This document shows positions 43,464 through 50,472 of a DNA stretch of 64,000 nt, in pieces. Under the pieces are notes generated by a model that saw nothing but the letters and a program-made list of their open reading frames with translations, made no database searches and was not told the DNA's origin. The position numbers and the translations under genes were made by a program. The first letter of the stretch is position 1. Each line of letters starts with the position of its first letter. This DNA is from Massilia aquatica (GTDB lineage Bacteria > Pseudomonadota > Gammaproteobacteria > Burkholderiales > Burkholderiaceae_D): the NCBI RefSeq assembly GCF_011682045.1, contig NZ_VVIW01000002.1, positions 186,001-250,000 of the forward strand, written 5' to 3'.

Positions 43464-45127
43464 GCGACGGGCTCCGCCCACTGCAGATAGCAGACCGACA
43501 CCGGCATCTGGTGCGCGGCGCAGTAGTCGATCCAGCGCAGCTGGTTGTCTTGCAGGCGGTCGCCCGGGCCTTTAACTTCGATCATGTTGTAGCGTCGCTC
43601 GGCCGGCCAGAACTGGATCAGGTCGGGAAAGCCGTTGCGGTTGGCCCTGATGTCGAGCAGGATGCGTTCGCACCATTTCTTCAGGTGCTCGGCGGGGATG
43701 CAGTCCAGCGCCATTTCCAGCAGCCCGGCGCCGAGCGCTTCCCAGGCCACGAACGGCGAGACGATGCCGCGCTTGCTGTCGTAGTTGGCGCGAATGGTGT
43801 CCCGGTAGCGGCCGTCGTCGAGCTGATCGAGGCAGGCGCGGAACTCGCGCTCGCGCCGGCGGTAGAAATCGGCGCTGTGCAGGTCGGCCGGGCCACGGTG
43901 GAACGGGTGGAAAAACGCGCCGGGAATGGCGCTGAAGACCGGGCCCCAGCACAGCAGCCCGAACAGGGAATTGATCAGCGCGTTCTCGACGTAGAACACG
44001 GGCGCGTCGGCGCTGGCCAGGTGGTCGCGCACGATGCCTTCTACCCACCAGTTCGCCTCTGAGGGCATCGGCAGCGACAGGTCGAGCCGCAGCACCGCCG
44101 GATTGCGCCGCGACGGCAGCGGCTGGTGCCCGAGCTGGCGGCGCAGGCGCGGGGCGATGCGCAGCAGTTGCTGGCGCTCGGCGTCGCTCTCGGGCGCGGC
44201 CTGGGCCCGTTCGAGCAGGGCGTGCGCCTCGGCGTAGCGCGCGTGCTTTTCCAGCACGCGGATGGCACGGCCGCGCGCACCGGGATAATTGCAGCAGGCG
44301 TACAGCTCGAAGGCCTGGCCCCAGTCCTTCTGCTTTTCCACGTGTTGCGCGATCTGGAACATCAGCCGTTCGCGCCGGCTGTCGATCCATTCGTTCTCGA
44401 AGCGCTCGCGCGGCAGGGTCGGCAGCACCTCGTCGAGCGCTTCGCCGGCGCGAAAGCGCTCCTTGCACTGGTGTAGGGCCAGATAGTCGTCGACGTCGCG
44501 GCGCGTGCGAAAGCCGCGCGAAGACGCTGAAAACTCCACCTTTTCGTACTGGAACAAGCCCAGGTCGGACAGGACGAATTCGGTCCAGTCCTGGCGCAGG
44601 TTGCCGAAGAAGATCAGGCGCAGGCGGTCGCACAGGTCTTTGACGGTGATGCTGTAGGCGGTGTCGGGCGAGTCGCGGTACCAGGCCGAAAACGCGCGCG
44701 CGTCGCCGAAGGCATCGCGCAGGGCGGCCAGCTGGTCGCCCTTGCGCGCGCTCTTTTCGTGCGGCGACAAGCTGAAAATGGCGCTGATTTCGGCCTTGAG
44801 CAGCAGCTCGAACACCTCGTCGAGCGAGAGCACCGGGTCGGCATGCACCCAGCCGGTGGGCAGCAGATGGCGCGCGGCCTCGACCGCGCAGCCGATTTCG
44901 GCGTAGTTGAGCTTGCTGGAGCGGAAAACCGTGCCTTTGCGCATGACCATGCGCACCAGCAGCGCGCGCGAGGCTTGCGGCAGCGACGGGAACGTGGCGA
45001 TGAACAAGCGTTCCTCATCGGTCAGCAAGTCGTTGTAACGCCCGGCAATCCATTCCAGTACCTGATGGAAATTATCCAGGTAGTAGAACTCATTCTCAAG
45101 AACTTTGCGCATCGTGCTGCGGACCAT
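43460..45127 (-). CDS. FAN1-like VRR-NUC nuclease
   Basis: 555 residues. The C-terminal VRR-NUC domain carries the PD-(D/E)XK active site: NGFPDLIQF (Asp) and YNMIEVKGPGDRLQDNQLRWI (Glu-x-Lys), characteristic of FAN1. The N-terminal part starts NEFYYLDNFHQVLEWIAGRYNDLL with the winged-helix SAP-like region and LVRMVMRKGTVFRSSKLNY, and a TPR-like region covers about 285-345. Bacterial FAN1 is a structure-specific 5' nuclease that can unhook interstrand crosslinks. The gene ends in a four-base overlap with a DinG/XPD-type helicase, so the pair should act together. ATG 45112 is an alternative start. Confidence 0.87.
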   Translation of the reverse strand: MVRSTMRKVLENEFYYLDNFHQVLEWIAGRYNDLLTDEERLFIATFPSLPQASRALLVRMVMRKGTVFRSSKLNYAEIGCAVEAARHLLPTGWVHADPVLSLDEVFELLLKAEISAIFSLSPHEKSARKGDQLAALRDAFGDARAFSAWYRDSPDTAYSITVKDLCDRLRLIFFGNLRQDWTEFVLSDLGLFQYEKVEFSASSRGFRTRRDVDDYLALHQCKERFRAGEALDEVLPTLPRERFENEWIDSRRERLMFQIAQHVEKQKDWGQAFELYACCNYPGARGRAIRVLEKHARYAEAHALLERAQAAPESDAERQQLLRIAPRLRRQLGHQPLPSRRNPAVLRLDLSLPMPSEANWWVEGIVRDHLASADAPVFYVENALINSLFGLLCWGPVFSAIPGAFFHPFHRGPADLHSADFYRRREREFRACLDQLDDGRYRDTIRANYDSKRGIVSPFVAWEALGAGLLEMALDCIPAEHLKKWCERILLDIRANRNGFPDLIQFWPAERRYNMIEVKGPGDRLQDNQLRWIDYCAAHQMPVSVCYLQWAEPVA

Positions 45128-45203
45128 CGACCAAACCCTGTAATTATGTACAGTATATCGTCAGTGGCCGGCAAACCCCAGCAAATTCGCCTCGGCGTGG
45201 TTT

Positions 45204-46010
<807 letters not shown>

Positions 46011-46260
46011 GGACGACTCCCTGAAAGTGAGGATGCATTCCGATTAGAAACAATTCCATGAGGCACCTTCATGATATTTGTCGTGCTTCCAGGCTGGTGC
46101 GTGCCCTTGTTTGATCCAACGCAATCGTGCCCGGATTTGGCAACACGTCAGGCGAACTGGACTGAGCTTGATCATGCGCAATCGTCGTCCGCTGTGGGGC
46201 TCCGATAATGTCCTTCGCGTTCAATATCTCGCGTCCGATCCCTCACTCACGGAGACCACC

Positions 46261-46752
46261 ATGGCAATCGACGTTTACTTGCAAATCGACGGCATCAAGG
46301 GCGAATCGACCGACAACCTGCACAAGGACTGGATCGAATGCCAGTCGGTGTCGTGGGGCGTGTCGCAGCCCAAATCGGCCACCGCGTCGACCAGCGGCGG
46401 CCATACCGCCGAGCGCTGCGAACACAGCGAGCTGTTCATCGCCAAGCTGGCCGACCTGGCCACGCCGCTGTTGCTGCAGAACTGCTCGTCCGGCAAGACG
46501 CTGCCGAAAGCCAAGCTGGAATTCATGCGCGCCGACGGCCAGGGCGAACGCATCAAGTATTTTGAAATGGAACTGGAAAACGTCCTGATCGGCACCGTCA
46601 GCCCGTCCGTGACCGAGGGCGACATCATGAGCGAACAGCTGGGGCTGAAGTATTCCAAGGTGAAGTGGAAATACACCCAGCAAAAGGTCGGCGGCGGCAC
46701 GGGCGGCAATACCTCGGGCGGCTGGGACCTGGCGACCAACAAGGTGGTCTGA
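46261..46752 (+). CDS. hcp: Type VI secretion tube protein Hcp (orphan)
   Basis: 163 residues. ATG 46261 has GGAG upstream; longer frames upstream lack similarity. Hcp1-family landmarks: MAIDVYLQIDGIKGESTDN, IECQSVSWGVSQP, HTAERCEHSELFIAKLADLATPLLLQNC, ELENVLIGTVSPSVTEGD and EQLGLKYSKVKWKYTQQK. Hcp hexamers stack into the T6SS inner tube and also carry small effectors. No other tss gene is in the window, so this is an orphan copy whose apparatus must be elsewhere. It is followed by a 33-residue membrane microprotein and a strong terminator, giving a compact transcript. Confidence 0.92.
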   Translation: MAIDVYLQIDGIKGESTDNLHKDWIECQSVSWGVSQPKSATASTSGGHTAERCEHSELFIAKLADLATPLLLQNCSSGKTLPKAKLEFMRADGQGERIKYFEMELENVLIGTVSPSVTEGDIMSEQLGLKYSKVKWKYTQQKVGGGTGGNTSGGWDLATNKVV

Positions 46753-46816
46753 TCCGCATCACCACCGGCAATAGCAACCGCCGTGGCGCAGGCTGCGGAA
46801 CCTCTGGGAGAACATC

Positions 46817-46918
46817 GTGAGACAATTTGCACACCGGGCCGTCGACCGCCTCGCCACGCGCAAGCGCATTACCTTGCTGGTGCTGGTTATCATCGTTTGC
46901 GGCGGCGCGATGGCTTGA
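46817..46918 (+). CDS. Membrane microprotein, 33 residues
   Basis: GTG 46817 is preceded by GGGAG at a good distance. The frame encodes a basic N-terminus (VDRLATRKR) and one hydrophobic helix (ITLLVLVIIVCGGAMA) that ends the protein, the standard form of small inner-membrane proteins with the positive end inside. A strong terminator starts 20 bp after the stop, so it is the last frame of the hcp transcript, 64 bp after hcp. Such short frames arise by chance, but the combination of ribosome site, charge pattern and terminator supports it. No function can be proposed from sequence. Confidence 0.5.
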   Translation: MRQFAHRAVDRLATRKRITLLVLVIIVCGGAMA

Positions 46919-46937
46919 CGCGACGCTTTCCGGACGT

Positions 46938-46978
46938 AAAAAAACCGCCGTACCGGATTGCCGGGCACGGCGGTTTTT
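46938..46978. terminator. Bidirectional intrinsic terminator between hcp and phasin genes
   Basis: AAAACCGCCGT (46941-46951) pairs with ACGGCGGTTTT (46967-46977), with an inner CCGG/CCGG pairing, and has a T-run on both strands. It serves the plus-strand hcp transcript and the convergent minus-strand phasin transcript. Confidence 0.92.
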
Positions 46979-47003
46979 TCATGCGGCCAGGAAGAAAGGG
47001 CGC

Positions 47004-47549
47004 CTAGGCGGCGTTTTTCTCATCGGGCGCGACCTGCGCGGTGGCCTTGGCGATCTGGTCTTCCACCACCTGCACGGCCTGGCGCGTGGCCTTGGTGACC
47101 TGCTCGTAGCCCTGGAAGGCGTTGTCGATCGCGGTCTTGATGATTTCGACGGCGTTTTCGGAGCCCGGCTTGACATTCTGGGTCACGTCGTAGATCAGCG
47201 CCGTGAGGGTGCTCTTGGCTTCGGCGATATGGGCGTCGGCGGCCTGCGTGAATTCGCTGTGGATGTCGTCGATGATTACCTTGAGCTGCTCGCCGTACTG
47301 CACCGCGCCGGCCATCGGCTTGGCGTGGGCGGCAGCGGCGTCCATTGCTGCTTTCGGGTCCTTGGCCTGGCTCATTTCCTTGCCCAGCGCCATCGAGCCG
47401 GCTACCGAATTTTTTGCAGTCGTCATGTTCAGCGAGACAACCTGTTCCACGCCTTGCACCGCCTTGCTGGTGAGGGCTTTAAAAGTCATCATCTGGAGTT
47501 CAAACAGCGTCTTGGTGGCGGATGCAAATTGTTCGGGATTCGTAAACAT
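47004..47549 (-). CDS. phaP: Phasin (PHA granule protein)
   Basis: 181 residues from ATG 47549 with AGGAGAAG just upstream. Typical PhaP/phasin_2 protein: FTNPEQFASATKTLFELQMMTFKALTSKAVQGVEQVVSLNM at the N-terminus, then amphipathic helices and an Ala/Lys-rich tail ending DEKNAA. Phasins coat polyhydroxyalkanoate granules and steady their size. The gene stands alone with its own upstream AT-rich region and a shared terminator. It implies that the host stores PHB. Confidence 0.92.
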   Translation of the reverse strand: MFTNPEQFASATKTLFELQMMTFKALTSKAVQGVEQVVSLNMTTAKNSVAGSMALGKEMSQAKDPKAAMDAAAAHAKPMAGAVQYGEQLKVIIDDIHSEFTQAADAHIAEAKSTLTALIYDVTQNVKPGSENAVEIIKTAIDNAFQGYEQVTKATRQAVQVVEDQIAKATAQVAPDEKNAA

Positions 47550-47623
47550 GGACTTCTCCTCAGTGTGAATGGATGTACTGGCAACCCTCAACCTTCAAGC
47601 TTCTCCTCTATGTTTTTTATCTA

Positions 47624-47830
47624 TTATTTAGCAATAAGCAACTTCATGCAATGGCTATCTCGATAGGGACCGTCGACTTTTTCCCAGCCCGGTCCGAGCG
47701 GGGTCTGGTGGCACACCTGCTTGCCATCGGTTTTGCTGCGCCATGTGAACCAGGGCGCGGGCGCGGCCAGCAGCGCTGCGCTTGCGCAGGCGAGAAGAAA
47801 GGCCACAGCGGATTTGCGGGAAGTTGTCAT
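47624..47830 (-). CDS. Small exported protein, 68 residues
   Basis: ATG 47830 gives a signal peptide (SAVAFLLACASAALLAAPA) and a mature part of about 45 residues with two cysteines (KQVCHQTPLGPGWEKVDG, RDSHCMKLLIAK) that could form a disulfide. The frame extends upstream, but that extension lacks a signal peptide and looks like noise. Ribosome site is weak. Resembles many small periplasmic proteins of Oxalobacteraceae, but I do not recognise a named family. Located 74 bp ahead of the phasin gene on the same strand. Confidence 0.6.
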   Translation of the reverse strand: MTTSRKSAVAFLLACASAALLAAPAPWFTWRSKTDGKQVCHQTPLGPGWEKVDGPYRDSHCMKLLIAK

Positions 47831-47885
47831 ATGCCAGAGCGAGCATAGCCTGTTGGCGCCGCAAGTCAAGCGTGCCGCGTGCTCA

Positions 47886-48617
47886 TCAGAAGCGCGGCAG
47901 CACGCGATGGCGCAATTGGCGCAGATGGGGAACCGTGGGCGCCTCGGGTGCCCCGGCGGCCAGCCATTCGGCATGGGTCATGTTGTAGTACCCCGCGAGG
48001 CCTTGACCGATCAGCGGTTTGGCTGCCTCCAGGCCACCTGCACGGTATGCGGCGCTTATCGCAAGGCGCTCGCGATGGCAGGCACGCAGGTGCTCAGGTG
48101 AGGGATACAGGCGAAGGGGCGCAGGCTGTGCGGGCAAACGCGCCAGCGTCTCCCTGACTTCGTCGAGCGCGGCGGAGCATGCTTCGAGTTCCTGCGGCAG
48201 CGTTTCGCCGCAAGCGCCAAGCGCCAGCCGCAGGACAGTTCTTCCGTGCGCAAGCGTGGGCAGGCGCCGGCTCAGGTGCGCCGCGTACATCGGCTGCGGC
48301 GCCAGCGCAGCCAGCCAGGCCCCCCAGTTGGCTTCCTGCCAGGCGCCCGAGAACAGCAGGTCGCACAGCAGGTGCTCGTCCAGCATGCCCGTCGCTTTGC
48401 GGTACAGATAGAACGGCGCAAGCGGTTCGCAGCATATATCCGGGTACGCGGCGACAAATTTTTGATAGTCGCGGCCTGCTCTGTTGAAGCGCTCCAGGAC
48501 GCGGCAGACGCTCTTGTCCGACAAACTCAGGTAAAACGCCGATCCGGCTTCGAACAGCAGGTACGAGGCGTCGTCCGGATGGTAGTAGGGCGTACGATAA
48601 GGAAGTTTGGGTGGCAT
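47886..48617 (-). CDS. Protein of unknown function, 243 residues
   Basis: No signal peptide, membrane segment or known motif is seen. The sequence is globular and helix-rich, with several cysteines (YPDICCEPLAPFYLYRKATG, HLLCDLLFSGAWQEANWGAWLAAL) and aromatic residues. The N-terminus is YRTPYYHPDDASYLLFEAGSAFYL. Codon use and GC fit the surrounding genome, so it is likely a real gene. It starts 48 bp after the stop of the serine hydrolase gene on the same strand. Function cannot be proposed. Confidence 0.6.
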   Translation of the reverse strand: MPPKLPYRTPYYHPDDASYLLFEAGSAFYLSLSDKSVCRVLERFNRAGRDYQKFVAAYPDICCEPLAPFYLYRKATGMLDEHLLCDLLFSGAWQEANWGAWLAALAPQPMYAAHLSRRLPTLAHGRTVLRLALGACGETLPQELEACSAALDEVRETLARLPAQPAPLRLYPSPEHLRACHRERLAISAAYRAGGLEAAKPLIGQGLAGYYNMTHAEWLAAGAPEAPTVPHLRQLRHRVLPRF

Positions 48618-48665
48618 GGCTGCACAGGCGACGATCGGAAGTCGCCCGTATTATCGCATTGAACG

Positions 48666-49739
48666 TTAGAGCGGCGGCTCTCCCAGGTAGTGTTCCGCGA
48701 CCACTTCCAGCAGAAAGGCGATGTCGGTCTCGGAGCGGTTGGTCAGCACGATGACCGTCAGACCATCGTCGACGAAGCGCGTGGCCTGCGTGGTAAATCC
48801 CTGCCACGCGCCGTCGTGCCAGACCGAAGTCCGCCCGAGCGTGGGCCAGGTCTCCCAGCCGAAACCGTAGGCTTTCGTGCTGCCGTCCTTGAGCGTGGTG
48901 GGCGTCCACATGGCTTGCTTGATCGCCGCGCCCAGCACGCTGTCGCCGTCGAGCGCGATGTGCCATTTGGCCAGGTCGCGCACAGTCAGGTACAGGCTGC
49001 CGTCGGCGGTGGTATTGAGCGTGGGCGAGACCCATTCCTGGTTCTTGAATTCGTCCCCGACCAGGTCGTAGCCGGCGGCGCGGTGCGGCACGATATCGCG
49101 CTCGCTGATGATGCGTGCCTGCATGCCTGCCGGTTCAAAGATGCGCTTGCGCAGCTGTTCGCCGTAGTGTTTTCCGCCCACGCGCGTGCACAGGATGCCC
49201 AGCAACTGGTAGCCATAATTGCTGTACGCCCATTTCGTCCCCGGCGCCGACTGGAGCGCCAGCCTGGCGCCTGCGCGTTGCAATTGCGCATCGGTGTAAT
49301 CCTGATTCAGCTTGATGATATCGTCGGGATCGCGCAAACCGGCCGTGTGATTGAGCAAATGGCGCACCGTGATCTTTTTCCAGGCCGGCGGCGTGCCAGG
49401 TAAATGGCGCGAAATCGGATCGTCGAGCTTGAGTTTGCCGTCGGACGCCAGCAACAGGACCAGCGCGGCGGTAAATTGTTTGCCCAGCGAGCCGGATTGG
49501 AACACGGTATCGGGCGTCACAGCCACCTGGTGCTCCAGGTTGGCCATGCCGTAACCGGCTTGCTTGATGATTTTTCCCTCCTTGACGATGGCGATGGCGG
49601 CGCCGGGAATGCGCTGGCGCGCCATTTCGGCGTTGACGATGTCGTCAACCGGGTCGGCATGGACGGCGCCGCAGAGGGTCAAGGCGGAAAGGGACAAGGC
49701 AAAAACGGCGAGTATGCGGCCGGGCAAACGATCAATCAT
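48666..49739 (-). CDS. Beta-lactamase-family serine hydrolase (class C/esterase-like)
   Basis: 357 residues from ATG 49739, which puts a signal peptide (FALSLSALTLCGAVHA) at the start; upstream in-frame starts would move it inside. Catalytic motifs: Ser84-x-x-Lys87 in QSGSLGKQF, Tyr172-x-Asn174 in WAYSNYG, and HDGAWQGF near 318 as the third (KTG/HxG) motif. It belongs to the beta-lactamase-related (pfam Beta-lactamase) group, which includes class C enzymes, EstB-like esterases and D-aminopeptidases. Periplasmic. Which activity it has cannot be told from these motifs; true resistance enzymes usually keep KTG, so an esterase or peptidase is more likely. Confidence 0.88.
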   Translation of the reverse strand: MIDRLPGRILAVFALSLSALTLCGAVHADPVDDIVNAEMARQRIPGAAIAIVKEGKIIKQAGYGMANLEHQVAVTPDTVFQSGSLGKQFTAALVLLLASDGKLKLDDPISRHLPGTPPAWKKITVRHLLNHTAGLRDPDDIIKLNQDYTDAQLQRAGARLALQSAPGTKWAYSNYGYQLLGILCTRVGGKHYGEQLRKRIFEPAGMQARIISERDIVPHRAAGYDLVGDEFKNQEWVSPTLNTTADGSLYLTVRDLAKWHIALDGDSVLGAAIKQAMWTPTTLKDGSTKAYGFGWETWPTLGRTSVWHDGAWQGFTTQATRFVDDGLTVIVLTNRSETDIAFLLEVVAEHYLGEPPL

Positions 49740-49793
49740 GGCGACTTTCTGGATGGGGATGATGTGGCTTGCATAAAACCGGCCGCACAACGC

Positions 49794-49827
49794 AAAACGC
49801 CGCAGCCTTTATGCAAGGACTGCGGCG
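49794..49827 (-). terminator. Intrinsic terminator of the tRNA-Leu pair
   Basis: Read on the minus strand, CGCCGCAG and CTGCGGCG pair, extended inside by CCTT/AAGG, and the stem is followed by TTTTG. It lies 38 bp after the encoded CCA end of the first tRNA gene. Confidence 0.85.
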
Positions 49828-49865
49828 CTTCTGGAATTCTGCGGGAATAGACTAACCCGGTAGAG

Positions 49866-49950
49866 TGGTGCCCACGGAGGGACTCGAACCCCCACACCTC
49901 GCGGCACATGGACCTGAACCATGCGCGTCTACCAATTCCGCCACGTGGGC
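49866..49950 (-). tRNA. tRNA-Leu(CAG)
   Basis: 85 nt including an encoded CCA. The 5' and 3' ends GCCCACG/CGTGGGC form the acceptor stem with A as discriminator. The anticodon loop TTCAGGT is closed by CATGG/CCATG, giving anticodon CAG, and the long variable arm (TGCCGCGAGGTG) is that of a class II leucine tRNA. The T arm is GGGGGTTCGAGTCCCTC. Confidence 0.97.
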
Positions 49951-50015
49951 ATTGATACAGCTACTACGCTACTGCAACTATTTACTACCTGGTACTCGCC
50001 AAAACATCTGGAGAG

Positions 50016-50100
50016 TGGTGCCCACGGAGGGACTCGAACCCCCACACCTCGCGGCACATGGACCTGAACCATGCGCGTCTACCAATTCCGCCACGTGGGC
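50016..50100 (-). tRNA. tRNA-Leu(CAG), second identical copy
   Basis: Same 85-nt sequence as the copy at 49866-49950, 65 bp upstream in transcription order, with anticodon CAG and encoded CCA. The two are likely one transcript ending at the terminator at 49794-49827. Confidence 0.97.
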
Positions 50101-50472
50101 ATTGCTGCAAATTTACTACTGTTACTGCACTTCTTTTGCTGCCATCCGGCGTTGCCGCCGACTTCTGCTATCATACTCGCTTTCGGAGTTTTGCGCCAGA
50201 CTAACTTTCGTTACTCTTTTCGCTCAACACCATGCGAATATGCTGCATTTTTCTCCCGCTTCAACGTTGTGTTTCCGCGAAAGACCGAAATTATAGCCGA
50301 AGATTTGGAAATGTCACAGCCCTGACCGAAGAATCTTTCAAAGCACGCTTCGTTAGGCGAATCGGACCGACCTCCGTTACACTACGCCTATCACCGTGTC
50401 AATCATCACTGTGTCAGTCACGCGGCCAGACGTTTCCCGCGCTAACTGCCAAAAACAAATATAGAAAAACAT
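50101..50472. other. 372-bp divergent spacer, tRNA-Leu and rnr
   Basis: No gene is seen. The spacer must hold the promoter of the tRNA pair (minus strand) and that of rnr (plus strand). A minus-strand TATGAT (plus 50170-50175, atcata) is a candidate -10 for the tRNAs. Nearer rnr lies a tandem 15-bp repeat (50390-50419). The last 60 bp before rnr lack a ribosome site. Confidence 0.45.
50390..50419 (+). promoter_or_regulatory. Two tandem 15-bp repeats upstream of rnr
   Basis: ATCACCGTGTCAATC is followed at once by ATCACTGTGTCAGTC; 13 of 15 bases agree. The pair ends 53 bp before the rnr start. Tandem sites one and a half helical turns apart suit a regulator binding both, but none is identified. 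Confidence 0.4.

Noticed and set aside
46078-46260. Longer N-terminus for Hcp
   Set aside because: The extension has no similarity to Hcp, and ATG 46261 has its own ribosome site and starts exactly at the conserved N-terminus.
47831-47974. Upstream extension of the 68-residue exported protein
   Set aside because: It would bury the signal peptide and is Arg/Cys-rich noise.
49865-50296. Frame encoding repeats of TEGLEPPHLAAHGPEPCAST
   Set aside because: This is the well-known false protein produced by reading across antisense tRNA-Leu genes.
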